From contig JAUIET010000015.1 of NCBI GenBank assembly GCA_030429735.1, positions 1-64,000 on the forward strand: a stretch of DNA of 64,000 nucleotides. The letters are read 5' to 3'. This document shows, one piece after another, positions 54,653 through 64,000 of this stretch; the first letter of the stretch is position 1, and the number at the start of each line of letters is the position of its first letter. The stretch comes from Gammaproteobacteria bacterium (GTDB lineage: Bacteria > Pseudomonadota > Gammaproteobacteria > Pseudomonadales > JAUIET01). A program made the translations under genes and the position numbers. Under the pieces are notes generated by a model. That model had not been told where the DNA came from and searched no databases. It saw only the letters and a program-made list of their open reading frames with translations.

Positions 54653-55477
54653 TTGCAAATCACACTTGATCATCAAGGTCACCGGCCATTGCGGGTCGTA
54701 CAGTTAACCGACAGTCACCTGGGTGCTGATGACACCGCAGAGTTGTTGGGCATGAACACCGACAACAGTCTCGATCTTGTGCTCGACATGTTGCAGCAGC
54801 GCAGTGATCAATTCGACGTCATTCTGGTTACTGGCGACATTGCATTGCACGGCGCGCGCGAAGCGTACGAACGTTTTCAAAATAAACTCGCTCGCTTTGA
54901 GCAAGCCACTTTGTGGCTGGCCGGAAACCACGACGACTCCGCCTTTATGCGCGATGTGGTTGGCTTCGGAAATGAAATGGCGCGAAGCGCACTCGTTGCC
55001 GGCTGGCAATTGATTATGCTTGATTCCGTGCAACCCAATGAAGTGGGTGGCTCGCTGAGCCAAAGTGAACTGAATTTTCTGCGCCACTGCCTGCAACAGC
55101 AACCCGACTTGCCCGCTCTGGTGGCGCTTCACCACCACCCCATGGCCGTTGGCTGCGAATGGCTTGATGAGCAGCAAATCAGTAATTCAGAGGAATTTCT
55201 CGATTTGGTGCGCTCTCACGCCAACGTTAAAGTAGTGTGCTGGGGCCATGTGCACCAGATTTTTGACACCACCTCAGCGGGTGTGCGATTCATGTCGTCA
55301 CCATCAACCTGTGTTCAGTTTGCACAAAACAGCGCCGACTTCAAACTTGACCCCGCAGCCCCTGGTGTGCGATGGATGGAGTTACACGCCGACGGTCATG
55401 TTGACACTGAAATCTGGCGCTTGAGCGGCGTGAACCTGAACGTTGATCTTGAATCAACAGGCTACGCTCAGGATTAA
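54653..55477 (+). CDS. cpdA: 3',5'-cyclic AMP phosphodiesterase (CpdA)
   Basis: 274 aa, as in E. coli (275), from a TTG at 54653. This metallophosphatase hydrolyses cAMP. The metal ligands are readable: D and H in DSHLGADD (near 19), D in TGDIALHG, N and H in GNHDD (near 93), H in HHHPM (near 156) and GHVHQIF (near 198). It lies between the yqiB-like gene and parE. The esterase yqiA that separates them in E. coli is absent. A role in lowering cAMP near TonB- and PTS-linked carbon control is plausible. Confidence 0.93.
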   Translation: MQITLDHQGHRPLRVVQLTDSHLGADDTAELLGMNTDNSLDLVLDMLQQRSDQFDVILVTGDIALHGAREAYERFQNKLARFEQATLWLAGNHDDSAFMRDVVGFGNEMARSALVAGWQLIMLDSVQPNEVGGSLSQSELNFLRHCLQQQPDLPALVALHHHPMAVGCEWLDEQQISNSEEFLDLVRSHANVKVVCWGHVHQIFDTTSAGVRFMSSPSTCVQFAQNSADFKLDPAAPGVRWMELHADGHVDTEIWRLSGVNLNVDLESTGYAQD

Positions 55478-55603
55478 TTTCACAGCCCCCTTTGTCTCGC
55501 AATTTCATTCATCAAGCGGATGAATACCATAAATTGCACTTGCTGACGTCACTGCAGAATGGAACACTGCAGAGCTTCACGCTGCTTTTTCCAATGATGT
55601 GTT

Positions 55604-57487
55604 ATGGCTGAATACACAGCTGAGTCCATTGAAGTTTTAACAGGCTTAGAGCCGGTGCGAAAACGCCCCGGCATGTACACTGATACCAGTCGTCCCAATC
55701 ACCTGGCTCAAGAGGTGATTGACAATAGCGTTGATGAAGCCCTATCTGGCCATGCCAGAAACATTGATGTAGTGCTGCGCAAAGACGGCTGGATAGAGGT
55801 CAGCGACGACGGCCGCGGTATGCCGGTTGATATCCATCCTGAAGAGGGTGTGCCGGGTGTAATTCTGATCCTGACCAGGCTGCACGCTGGTGGCAAGTTC
55901 AATAATGATAATTATCAGTTCTCCGGCGGGTTGCACGGCGTAGGCGTGTCGGTTGTGAATGCTCTGTCACAGCATCTGGAAGTAGAGATAAAACGCGACG
56001 GCAAAGTATATTCCTGCTCATTTGTAGACGGCGAATGCGTCAGCGAACTTGCAGAGACCGGCACCGTTGGTAAGCGCAACACCGGCACAAAAGTCAGTTT
56101 TTTGCCTGACCCGCAGTTTTTTGATTCCGTAAAGTTCTCGGTACCGAAGCTGATCCATGTGTTGCGGGCGAAGGCCGTACTGTGCCCCGGGCTCAAAGTA
56201 TCTTTCAAAGAAGAAAAAAGCGGCGAGAAGCAGGAATGGCATTACGTAGACGGATTGACCGATTACCTTCTTGAAGCCACCCAGGGATTTGAAGCGATAC
56301 CCGTCGCGCCATTTACCGGTAGCTTTGCAGGCAATACCGAAGCAGTTGACTGGGCTGTGCAATGGCTGCCCGAAGGCGGTGAACTAACCACAGAAAGCTA
56401 TGTAAACCTGATTCCAACCGCGCAAGGTGGCACGCACGTCAATGGCTTGCGCACCGGTCTGATCGACGCCCTGCGCGAATACTGCGATCTGCGCAGTCTG
56501 GTGCCGCGCGGCATCAAACTGACCGCTGACGATTTATGGGACAAATGCAGTTACGTTCTGTCAGCCAAGCTGCGTGATCCACAATTCTCTGGGCAGACCA
56601 AGGAACGACTGTCGTCGCGTGAATGCGCGGCATTTGTATCGCAAGTGGCTAAAGACTCGTTCAGCCTGTGGTTGAACCAACATACCGAAGACGCTGACCA
56701 ACTTGCGCAGTTCGCTATTGCTAACGCGCAGACCCGGCTTCGCACCAGCAAAAAAGTCGCGCGCAAAAAAATAGCCAGCGGCCCGGCGCTGCCAGGCAAA
56801 CTGTCTGATTGCGCCAGCCAGGACATGGATCGTACTGAGTTATTCCTGGTGGAAGGTGATTCCGCGGGTGGTTCAGCAAAGCAGGCGCGTGATAGAGAGT
56901 TTCAGGCAATACTGCCCTTGCGCGGTAAAATTCTGAACACCTGGGAGGTAGACGCCAGCGAAATACTTGCCTCTGCCGAAATTCATAACATCTCTGTTGC
57001 ATTGGGAATAGAGCCGAATTCGGCGGACCTTAGCGGATTACGCTACGGGAAAGTATGCATTCTCGCAGACGCTGATTCCGATGGTTTGCACATTGCGACC
57101 TTAATCTGCGCATTGTTTGTTCGTCACTTTCGTGCGCTGGTAGACGCCGGGCATGTATACGTTGCCATGCCACCTTTGTTTAGAATTGATGTTGGCCACG
57201 ATGTTTACTACGCGCTTGATGAAAGCGAACGACAGGGCATACTCGATACGATTGAGGCCGAGAAAAAGAAGGGCAAAATTGTCGTTCAGCGTTTTAAGGG
57301 TTTGGGTGAAATGAACCCGCTGCAATTGCGCGAGACGACTATGGACCCGGACGCCAGACGACTGGTACGTCTTTCTGTGAACAGTGGCGATGGTACAGAG
57401 AAATTATTGGATATGCTGTTGGCGAAGAAACGTTCTCCTGATAGAAAATCGTGGTTAGAGAAGAAAGGGAATTTGGCTGAGATTTAG
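55604..57487 (+). CDS. parE: DNA topoisomerase IV subunit B
   Basis: 627 aa, near E. coli ParE (630). ParE is the ATPase half of topoisomerase IV, which decatenates daughter chromosomes. RKRPGMYTD (near 18) and DDGRGMPVD (near 69) form the ATP lid, and GGLHGVGVSVVNALS (near 107) is the GHKL glycine box. The TOPRIM domain has EGDSAGGSAKQARDREFQAI (near 418) and DADSDG (near 490). It is 182 bp before parC. parE and parC lie side by side, but with a structured gap rather than an overlap. Confidence 0.97.
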   Translation: MAEYTAESIEVLTGLEPVRKRPGMYTDTSRPNHLAQEVIDNSVDEALSGHARNIDVVLRKDGWIEVSDDGRGMPVDIHPEEGVPGVILILTRLHAGGKFNNDNYQFSGGLHGVGVSVVNALSQHLEVEIKRDGKVYSCSFVDGECVSELAETGTVGKRNTGTKVSFLPDPQFFDSVKFSVPKLIHVLRAKAVLCPGLKVSFKEEKSGEKQEWHYVDGLTDYLLEATQGFEAIPVAPFTGSFAGNTEAVDWAVQWLPEGGELTTESYVNLIPTAQGGTHVNGLRTGLIDALREYCDLRSLVPRGIKLTADDLWDKCSYVLSAKLRDPQFSGQTKERLSSRECAAFVSQVAKDSFSLWLNQHTEDADQLAQFAIANAQTRLRTSKKVARKKIASGPALPGKLSDCASQDMDRTELFLVEGDSAGGSAKQARDREFQAILPLRGKILNTWEVDASEILASAEIHNISVALGIEPNSADLSGLRYGKVCILADADSDGLHIATLICALFVRHFRALVDAGHVYVAMPPLFRIDVGHDVYYALDESERQGILDTIEAEKKKGKIVVQRFKGLGEMNPLQLRETTMDPDARRLVRLSVNSGDGTEKLLDMLLAKKRSPDRKSWLEKKGNLAEI

Positions 57488-57595
57488 AGATCGAGCTTCG
57501 TAGCGGCCCAAGTAACATACAGCGCTGGGAATGTGCCAAGTTCAAAACAGAGACTGAACGATTTTTACTAACTCGGAATTTATTACCATTGTGAG

Positions 57596-57634
57596 CTGAG
57601 CCAGGTGCTTCCCATTTACAAACACCTGGCTCAG
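57596..57634 (+). repeat. 12-bp perfect stem-loop between parE and parC
   Basis: CTGAGCCAGGTG (57596-57607) pairs perfectly with CACCTGGCTCAG (57623-57634) around a 15-base loop. No T-run follows the stem, so it is not a standard intrinsic terminator. It lies 36 bp before the parC ATG. It may stabilise the parE mRNA end or regulate parC. Unknown in function. Confidence 0.75.
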
Positions 57635-57669
57635 CGTATTCGTGGCACGAAACTGAAAGCCCAAAAAAG

Positions 57670-59910
57670 ATGACAGAACCACAAGCCCCAGAAGAACTCT
57701 CACTAAAAGATTACACAGAAAAAGCGTATCTGGATTATTCCATGTACGTCATTCTGGATCGCGCGTTACCGCACATAGGTGATGGCTTAAAGCCAGTACA
57801 GCGGCGAATTATTTATGCCATGTCTGAACTTGGCCTGAAAGCATCGGCAAAATACAAGAAGTCGGCTCGCACCGTTGGTGACGTGATTGGTAAATTTCAC
57901 CCGCACGGCGACTCGGCCAGTTATGAAGCCATGGTGTTGATGGCGCAACCGTTTTCGTTTCGCTATCCGCTGATTGATGGCCAGGGTAACTGGGGTTCGC
58001 AAGATGACCCTAAATCATTTGCCGCCATGCGCTACACCGAATCGAAGCTTACCGAATTCTCCGAATTGCTGCTCGGTGAGCTGGGTCAAGGTACGGTCGA
58101 CTGGCAGGCAAATTTTGATGGCACGCTGAACGAACCCTGCGTACTGCCCGCGCAAGTACCTCATGTATTGCTGAATGGTATTACCGGTATTGCTGTTGGC
58201 ATGGCGACAGATATTCCACCGCACAATCTCAGAGAAATTGTCAGCGCCTGCATTCATTTACTGGATTCGCCCAAAGCGACGGTAGCGCAGCTGTGTGAGC
58301 ATATCCAGGCGCCGGACTTTCCAACTGACGCAGAGATTATCACGCCGCGTCGTGACATCATGGAAACCTATGAAACAGGCCGCGGCACTATGAAAATGCG
58401 CGCCGTGTATCAAATGGAGCAGGGTGACATTATTATCACGGCTCTGCCACACCAGGCTTCCGGCTCCAAGATTCTTGAACAGATTGGTCAGCAAATGCAG
58501 GCCAAGAAACTACCCATGGTGTCAGATCTGAGGGATGAGTCGGATCACGAGAACCCGACGCGTCTGGTGATTACACCGCGCTCCAATCGGGTTGATATCG
58601 AACCCTTGATGGCGCACTTGTTTGCGTCAACCGATCTTGAGAAAAACTATCGGATCAATCTGAATATGATCGGGACTGACGGTCGACCGTCGGTTAAAAA
58701 CCTGGTGACGATATTAAAGGAATGGCTGGCGTTTCGAACGGATACCGTCACACGACGATTGCAATACCGGCTGGATAAAATTCTAAAGCGTTTGCATATC
58801 CTGGATGGCCTGCTGATTGCGTTTTTGAACATCGACGAAGTTATTCACATTATCCGAACCGAGGATAAGCCTAAGCTGGCCTTGATGGAACGCTTCAGTA
58901 TTTCGGATACACAGGCCGAAGCGATACTAGAACTGAAGTTGCGGCAGCTCGCCAAGCTCGAAGAAATCAAGATCAAGACTGAGCAAAAGGAACTCAACGA
59001 AGAGCGCAAGAGCCTTGAGAAGATACTCGGTTCCAAAGCACGCATGAAAACACTGATCAAAAAAGAACTGGTCGCGGTGGCCGAGAAATACGGGGATGAT
59101 CGCCGCTCACCTTTGGTGGAGCGCGGCGAAGCCAAAGCCTTCACCCAGTCCGATTTGATGACCACCGAGCCGGTTACTGTTGTGGTGTCCCAGAAAGGCT
59201 GGGTGCGAGCGGCGCGAGGCCATGAAATAGACCCGGCCAGCTTGAGTTATAAATCAGGTGATGGTTATAGTTTTGCCGTGCGTGGGCGGAGCAATCAGAG
59301 CTTCGTTACGCTGGATTCGACCGGCAGAGTGTACAACGTTGCCGCGCATACCTTGCCGTCGGCAAGAGGCCAGGGTGAGCCGCTAACCGGTCGCATCAAC
59401 CCCCCATCGGGTGCAACGTTCACCGGTGGCATGATGGGTGACAATGAAGAATTGTATGTGCTTGCTTCTGACGCGGGCTATGGTTTCGTGGTTAAGCTCG
59501 AAGATCTGCAGACCAAGAATCGGGCAGGAAAAACAGCACTGAGCCTGCCCAAAGGGGCGCAGGCAATGATGCCGGCGAAAGTCAAAAATATGGATAATGA
59601 TTTGATAGTGGCAATCAGCAATGAAGGGCGCATGTTGGCGTTCCCGGTCAGTGAGTTGCCGCAGTTAGCGCGTGGCAAGGGGAATAAGATCATCAGTATT
59701 CCAACCGCGAGAGTGCAGTCACGCGAAGAGTTTGCCATCGCGATTGTGTGCGTGTCTGAGAAGGAAGTGCTGCGTGTGCACGCGGGTAAACGGCACCATG
59801 GGCTTAAGTGGGCCGATCTTGAACATTACCGCGGTGAACGTGGCCGGCGTGGCAATAAACTGCCACGCGGCTTCCAGAAAGTAGATTATGTGACGATAGA
59901 AGACCGCTGA
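57670..59910 (+). CDS. parC: DNA topoisomerase IV subunit A
   Basis: 746 aa, close to E. coli ParC (752). ParC is the DNA-breaking subunit. The catalytic Tyr is Y122 in [10 protein letters not shown]. The quinolone region reads [12 protein letters not shown], with S82 and E86 at positions matching E. coli S80 and E84, so the wild-type, susceptible residues are present. The C-terminal part has beta-propeller repeats such as [11 protein letters not shown] (near 513) and [19 protein letters not shown] (near 656). Convergent with the SMP-like gene, 2 bp apart. Confidence 0.97.
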   Translation: MTEPQAPEELSLKDYTEKAYLDYSMYVILDRALPHIGDGLKPVQRRIIYAMSELGLKASAKYKKSARTVGDVIGKFHPHGDSASYEAMVLMAQPFSFRYPLIDGQGNWGSQDDPKSFAAMRYTESKLTEFSELLLGELGQGTVDWQANFDGTLNEPCVLPAQVPHVLLNGITGIAVGMATDIPPHNLREIVSACIHLLDSPKATVAQLCEHIQAPDFPTDAEIITPRRDIMETYETGRGTMKMRAVYQMEQGDIIITALPHQASGSKILEQIGQQMQAKKLPMVSDLRDESDHENPTRLVITPRSNRVDIEPLMAHLFASTDLEKNYRINLNMIGTDGRPSVKNLVTILKEWLAFRTDTVTRRLQYRLDKILKRLHILDGLLIAFLNIDEVIHIIRTEDKPKLALMERFSISDTQAEAILELKLRQLAKLEEIKIKTEQKELNEERKSLEKILGSKARMKTLIKKELVAVAEKYGDDRRSPLVERGEAKAFTQSDLMTTEPVTVVVSQKGWVRAARGHEIDPASLSYKSGDGYSFAVRGRSNQSFVTLDSTGRVYNVAAHTLPSARGQGEPLTGRINPPSGATFTGGMMGDNEELYVLASDAGYGFVVKLEDLQTKNRAGKTALSLPKGAQAMMPAKVKNMDNDLIVAISNEGRMLAFPVSELPQLARGKGNKIISIPTARVQSREEFAIAIVCVSEKEVLRVHAGKRHHGLKWADLEHYRGERGRRGNKLPRGFQKVDYVTIEDR

Positions 59911-59912
59911 GC

Positions 59913-61121
59913 CTAACTGAAGCTCTTGTCCCTATAAATTTCATCAACAATGGTTTGGACCTTATTGTCAATGTCTGACAGCACAACCGGTTCCAGGCCT
60001 TTCAATTCGTAGAAGCCGTTACTGTCTTTGCCACTCACTTTCAGTTCGGCGCAGTCAGGGTGCGCTACAACACTGTGGCTCAAGCTGACAGTGCCGGCGG
60101 GTTTTCCTGCGCAAGCTTGCCAGGCTTGGCGGTGGGCATCCTGCGCATACAGTTCGCGCAGCAGTCTCGCTTCGCTCTGCAGTGGTGCGCTGACATGGGC
60201 GCCAATGCGGGCTTCAAAAATAGGCTCGCTATTGGCACTGCGTTGTTTGTTGGCGATGTTCAAGGCCTTCATTAACGCATAGGCGCAGCAGGTTGTGCGG
60301 GCGACCAGTTGCTCACCGCGCTCATCCAGCAAATCGATAGTTTTAAGGCTTAGGGTGAACCCGGTTTCGCCCACCCGAATGTCGGCAGTGTACAGGCGGG
60401 CCACTTGCTCCAGCCAATACTCAAAGGTTGTCAGATACTCATACAAGGTATCTTCAGACAGCTGCTTGCGCATTAGTGGCAGCTGCAGCAGCTCTACCGC
60501 GATAATTCCGTATTCGCCTTCCGGTTCGGGTAGTTGCTCGTACGATGCGTCCTGGGATTGTTTCTCCAACAGGCTAGATGTCGCTCGTGTGTCTTCCTTC
60601 AAGGCGACTGGCTTCTGCCACACAGAACGAGCCAGCATTGCCAGGCCGGTCAATGTAAGCAGTGCGCACAGAACATTGAGTAAGCCGGTATGAATTAAAC
60701 CGGGTTCAGGTGGTAGTAACGACAAGCGGGAATAGCCGAGTAAGCGGTTCTGCATGCTGATTTCGCGCCGAATCTGCTGACCTTGCTCAGCCATGCTGCG
60801 CTTACCAGCCTGTGCCAGCAGTTCGTTACGCACATTGTAGAATGCGGCATGGGCCACGGTGTCATTTTGTGTTGCTTTCTGAGCCAGTGCCTGCAGGCTG
60901 AGCTGATTATTGCTTAACACCAGGGGCGCGGCCGCATCGGCCAGTTGCGTGCCAATCAACTCGGCAAGCGGCGTGGTGAGCCGCTCTCGGTCATCGTTAT
61001 ACTTCCAAACAGCCAGTGCGTTAGCCAGCAGTGCCAAGCCAATGGCGATCAGTCCACCGAGAAACCACATTGGTCGGCCACGATTGGGGTCTGTTTGTTG
61101 TCGATCAGTGCTAATCATCAT
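59913..61121 (-). CDS. SMP/YtjB-like membrane protein, extended
   Basis: 402 aa from ATG 61121; an upstream frame reaches 61262 but adds residues with no family likeness. Two membrane segments (about 20-40, FLGGLIAIGLALLANALAV, and about 145-165, GLLNVLCALLTLTGLAML) bracket a periplasmic loop. In E. coli, smp/ytjB lies divergent from serB and encodes a protein with this layout at about 214 aa. The cytoplasmic tail of some 240 residues here is longer than usual. It shows YGIIAVELLQLPL and VGETGFTLSLKTIDLL, and a cyclase-like fold is conceivable. The function is unknown. Confidence 0.8.
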   Translation of the reverse strand: MMISTDRQQTDPNRGRPMWFLGGLIAIGLALLANALAVWKYNDDRERLTTPLAELIGTQLADAAAPLVLSNNQLSLQALAQKATQNDTVAHAAFYNVRNELLAQAGKRSMAEQGQQIRREISMQNRLLGYSRLSLLPPEPGLIHTGLLNVLCALLTLTGLAMLARSVWQKPVALKEDTRATSSLLEKQSQDASYEQLPEPEGEYGIIAVELLQLPLMRKQLSEDTLYEYLTTFEYWLEQVARLYTADIRVGETGFTLSLKTIDLLDERGEQLVARTTCCAYALMKALNIANKQRSANSEPIFEARIGAHVSAPLQSEARLLRELYAQDAHRQAWQACAGKPAGTVSLSHSVVAHPDCAELKVSGKDSNGFYELKGLEPVVLSDIDNKVQTIVDEIYRDKSFS

Positions 61122-61334
61122 TATTGCTTTACGACTATCGATGCGCGTTGGGCTGTTCGCACTTTTGAATATCGGACATTGTGCAGGGTATGCCGAATCG
61201 ACCTGCCACGGAATCAATGAGCAAGTATAGTAATCAGTCTCAAAATCGAACAGTGTATTCATTGCACTGTTGCTGTGAATATTCTATCTTTTAGCGCCCC
61301 GCAGCCGGAGCATTTGCCGGAACAGGACATTTAC

Positions 61335-62531
61335 ATGAGCAAGACCACATTAATCAGTATCACAGGTGAGGACCAGCCAGGTCTGACGGGCAGTCTGATG
61401 CGGTTGATGGCCGAGCATGATATTCAGGTGCTGGATATTGGACAGGCGGTGATTCATCGCAGTCTTGCTTTAGGTCTCTTGGTTTCTGTACCGCAAGGCA
61501 GCGGTATTCTTAAAGAACTGCTGTTTCATGTTCATGAATTGGATTTGCAGGCAAGCTTCACCGACATCAGTAGCGAAGACTACGAACGCTGGGTTGATGC
61601 ACACGGTCAGCCAAGATACATAGTGACATTACTGGCTCGCGCGATTACCGCGGAGCACATAGCCAGAATTGGCAGCGTTACGCATAAATTTGATCTCAAT
61701 ATCGAGGATATTAAGCGCCTCTCTGGACGATTGTCGCTTGAGAAGCAGAATGGGCAAAATAAGGCCTGCATAGAATTCAGTGTACGTGGCACCGTCAGTG
61801 ATCCGGTGTTGGTTCGCCAGGAGTTTCTGGTGTTGGCCAGCGAGCTGGACATAGATATATCGTTTCAAAAAGACACGGTATTCAGACGCAATCGCCGTTT
61901 GGTGTGTTTCGACATGGACTCAACCCTGATTGAAGGTGAGGTGATCGATGAGTTGGCAGTGTTGGCGGGTGTCGGAGAACAGGTGTCCGAGATCACAGAG
62001 CGTGCAATGCGCGGTGAGCTGGACTTTACAGAAAGTCTGCGCAAACGCGTTGCTTTGCTCGAGGGTTTGCCAGAGTCCAGCCTGAATCAGGTATATGATC
62101 GCTTGCCAATCACTGAAGGCGCCGGCCGTTTGATTCATAATCTAAAGCGCGTGGGTTATCGAACCGCCATATTATCTGGCGGCTTTACGTTTTTTGGCCG
62201 GTATTTGCAACAGAAACTCGGCATAGACTACGTCTATGCCAATGAGCTTGAGCTGGTAAACGGCAAGCTAAGCGGTCAGGTCACTGGCGAAATTGTTGAT
62301 GGTGCCCGCAAAGCCTCATTGATGGCCGAGATCGCCGAACGTGAACACATTAGTTTGGAGCAGGTGATCGCGGTCGGTGATGGCGCCAATGATCTGCCAA
62401 TGTTGAGTGCAGCTGGTCTTGGAATTGCGTTTCGCGCCAAGCCTATTGTGCAGCGCAGGGCTGAACACGCCATTTCCACACTGGGTCTGGATGGCATTCT
62501 GTATCTGCTGGGATTCTCAGACGCGCAATAG
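61335..62531 (+). CDS. serB: Phosphoserine phosphatase with N-terminal ACT domains
   Basis: 398 aa from ATG 61335, preceded by AGGA seven bases upstream; a GTG at 61275 is less likely. Residues 1-180 hold two ACT-type domains (STITGEDQPG-like start and RPRYIVTLLARAITAEHIARI-like second unit). The HAD phosphatase follows: FDMDSTLIEGE (near 191) with the two catalytic Asp, then LSGGFTFFGRYLQ and VGDGANDLPML. It makes serine from phosphoserine. The tandem ACT form is common in Pseudomonas. Divergent from the SMP-like gene, as in E. coli. Confidence 0.95.
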   Translation: MSKTTLISITGEDQPGLTGSLMRLMAEHDIQVLDIGQAVIHRSLALGLLVSVPQGSGILKELLFHVHELDLQASFTDISSEDYERWVDAHGQPRYIVTLLARAITAEHIARIGSVTHKFDLNIEDIKRLSGRLSLEKQNGQNKACIEFSVRGTVSDPVLVRQEFLVLASELDIDISFQKDTVFRRNRRLVCFDMDSTLIEGEVIDELAVLAGVGEQVSEITERAMRGELDFTESLRKRVALLEGLPESSLNQVYDRLPITEGAGRLIHNLKRVGYRTAILSGGFTFFGRYLQQKLGIDYVYANELELVNGKLSGQVTGEIVDGARKASLMAEIAEREHISLEQVIAVGDGANDLPMLSAAGLGIAFRAKPIVQRRAEHAISTLGLDGILYLLGFSDAQ

Positions 62532-62547
62532 CACAGCGTTGATGAAC

Positions 62548-64000
62548 TCAAACGGAGTCTGCGAACTCGTAGTCCATTACTTCACTGGGCGCCTGTAGAT
62601 AGTAGCCTTGTATATAGTGCGCATTCATTTGCCAAAGGCTGGCAAGTGTTGCGGCATTCTCTACGTAAGGAACGACAGAACAGACACCGGCCTCTTGTAA
62701 GCGATTCAGTACCGATTTCAAGCCTTCCACATTGGTTGGGTCTTTTTGTAACTCCATCGCAAAACTGGAGTCTATGAACGCATAATCGACTTTAAAGTGC
62801 TGCAATACCTTGAACGATTCCTGGCTTCGACCAAATTCGCTCAAGCTGAATTTAAAGTTCCATTCAGCCACTTCCTGTCGAAATCGAATCGCTTGTTTCA
62901 GGTAATGTGCAACTGTCTTCTCACTGAATTGCAAGGTTATGCATTCCGGTGATAGCTGCGCGGCTTTCATCGCAACGCCTAGCCAGTTGCTGAAGGTGTT
63001 ATCGATCAGCGCATTTTGCGTGAGATTAATGGTCAGCGTAGTTGCTTTGCCAGATTCACGTTGGGCCTTAACGTTTTTTGTGCCTTCAACAACCAACCAT
63101 TTATCCAGCGATGTATCGCCTGACTTCTGATTCATTGCCTGGAACAAGGTGTCAACGCTTTGCTCCTGCCCGTCGCCATCCACCATACGCAGCGTAGACT
63201 CGTAGCTTTCTCGTGGTTCGCCGTGCAAATTGATGACTGGTTGAAACATCATGCGCAATCGCTGTTCAGAGACCAGCTCACGTATGTCATAGATATTTTC
63301 AATAGCGTCGCCGGTGCCTGGTCGGTACAGAATAATGCCAGGCATGGAACTGTCTTCAGCGAACAACTGACGCGCTTCTTCCAGCGCCAGGAATGCCGTA
63401 TCCATCGCCTCGTTGGCATCATTAAACTGCGATTTGCTCAGGTCAACCACTCCGACACAACAACTGCATTGTGCGGTTTGGTTATCAATGTCGAAAATGT
63501 GTTCTTCCACACGTTCGCACAGCTTTCTGGCGCTGACCATGGCCGTTGTATCCGCCGCAGCCGGCAACAGAACGGTAAAGCTGTCTTCACCGTAGTGTGC
63601 AACGACAGCTCCTTCGTGTTCGCTGAAGGCATGATCAATGAAATCAGCCACGCCATGGCGCACTGAGCGACTGCCAGACAGCCCCAGGCGGCTCTTGAGC
63701 TGTGAGAAATCGTTGATGCTGAAATACAACAAGCAACCAGTGCTGTGTTCGCCAACCAGAAACTGATCTAACTCGTCGACCAGGCTGTAACGCGTTTGCA
63801 AGCCTGTCAGCGGATCGACGCTGTCCGGCAGTGCATTTACCGCCACAGGTGCGGCCGATTTTTCCGTACGGCTCAGAATAAGCTGAGTACACTTTTCATC
63901 ATCAAACACGGCTGGAGCAAACCGCATTCGAACCTCGAAGCAGTCCCCCGCCGGGCTAACACAGTGTACGTTGAGTTCTTGCTCCGACTCTTCGTTATAA
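62548..64000 (-). CDS. fimX: FimX-like PAS-GGDEF-EAL protein, degenerate, 5' end outside window
   Basis: The frame is open to the last base, so the gene starts beyond 64000; 483 residues are visible. The start at 63927 inside the frame is not real: in-frame residues before it (SPAGDCFEVRM) belong to a PAS domain. The GGDEF domain follows, with the signature decayed to GEDSF. The EAL domain has EST in place of EAL (SYESTLRMV) and SEFG for the usual DDFG, so both enzymatic activities should be lost. Pseudomonas FimX has the same domain plan, decayed motifs and the serB neighbour; it binds c-di-GMP to control twitching. Confidence 0.82.
   Translation of the reverse strand, partial: YNEESEQELNVHCVSPAGDCFEVRMRFAPAVFDDEKCTQLILSRTEKSAAPVAVNALPDSVDPLTGLQTRYSLVDELDQFLVGEHSTGCLLYFSINDFSQLKSRLGLSGSRSVRHGVADFIDHAFSEHEGAVVAHYGEDSFTVLLPAAADTTAMVSARKLCERVEEHIFDIDNQTAQCSCCVGVVDLSKSQFNDANEAMDTAFLALEEARQLFAEDSSMPGIILYRPGTGDAIENIYDIRELVSEQRLRMMFQPVINLHGEPRESYESTLRMVDGDGQEQSVDTLFQAMNQKSGDTSLDKWLVVEGTKNVKAQRESGKATTLTINLTQNALIDNTFSNWLGVAMKAAQLSPECITLQFSEKTVAHYLKQAIRFRQEVAEWNFKFSLSEFGRSQESFKVLQHFKVDYAFIDSSFAMELQKDPTNVEGLKSVLNRLQEAGVCSVVPYVENAATLASLWQMNAHYIQGYYLQAPSEVMDYEFADSV

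Noticed and set aside
57596-57634. Rho-independent terminator after parE
   Set aside because: The stem is perfect, but no T-tract follows. It is reported only as a stem-loop.
1-64000. CRISPR array, prophage, integron, transposase or tRNA/rRNA genes
   Set aside because: No regularly spaced repeats, no phage or transposase motif and no tRNA fold with matching arms were noticed by eye. A computed search would be needed to exclude a divergent tRNA.

Overview
The window reads as a chromosomal segment of a free-living, probably marine, Gammaproteobacterium with diderm LPS-bearing envelopes. The evidence is gene order: 6S RNA-zapA-UPF0149-pepP-ubiH, rppH-ptsP-lgt-thyA, tkt-epd-pgk, tolC/yqiB-cpdA-parE-parC, and smp/serB-fimX are all gammaproteobacterial neighbourhoods. 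From memory, the right half (glnE-ilvE-waaF-waaC ... waaA ... tolC ... cpdA-parE-parC ... serB-fimX) follows the order of the Pseudomonas chromosome. Coding density is very high. No phage, integron, CRISPR array, insertion sequence with a transposase, or tRNA/rRNA gene was seen. The species cannot be named from this alone.

Layout. 1-203: gene-free edge with a large imperfect inverted repeat. 204-5603: leftward SAM-recycling operon sahR-metK-ahcY-metF-rsmE behind a perfect 26-bp palindrome, the likely SahR operator. 5637-12157: rightward sugar-phosphate operon tkt-epd-pgk-class I aldolase, then an alpha/beta hydrolase and a small secreted protein. 12160-14468: rpiA and ilvA, divergent. 14538-15023: two tiny, mutually similar membrane-protein genes. 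14994-16360: 5-formyl-THF cyclo-ligase, 6S RNA, zapA and a short coiled-coil gene. 16609-25363: UPF0149, pepP, ubiH, gcvH, rppH, ptsP, lgt, thyA, folA. 25404-30757: a six-gene TonB2/TtpC-type energy-transducing operon (DUF3450, TtpC-like, ExbB, ExbD, TonB, TPR) closed by a clear terminator. 30816-37266: ilvD, argA, argE, a Pit phosphate transporter and its DUF47 partner, all leftward. 37521-43209: a lone GspE/PilB-type ATPase, glnE and ilvE. 43237-52417: LPS core region with three heptosyltransferase-family genes, waaA, a 2OG-Fe(II) oxygenase, and a tightly coupled cassette of GT4 glycosyltransferase, methyltransferase and alpha/alpha-toroid protein with a second methyltransferase converging on it. 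52433-64000: tolC, yqiB-like gene, cpdA, parE, parC, an SMP-like membrane gene, serB and the C-terminal part of a FimX-like protein that runs off the window.

How it works together. The left end recycles SAM after methylation (MetK, AhcY, MetF). The next block carries the non-oxidative pentose phosphate pathway, erythrose-4-phosphate oxidation and lower glycolysis. The centre serves envelope and housekeeping needs (Lgt, UbiH, PtsP, TonB-dependent uptake). The right third builds the LPS inner core and its decorations, resolves chromosomes (topoisomerase IV) and ends in c-di-GMP-type signalling.

Most promising for something undescribed: the paired micro-membrane proteins at 14608-15023, the GT4/methyltransferase/toroid cassette at 47295-51034, and the Staphylococcus-type class I aldolase placed where class II fbaA is usual. 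Most other content is well-known core genome.
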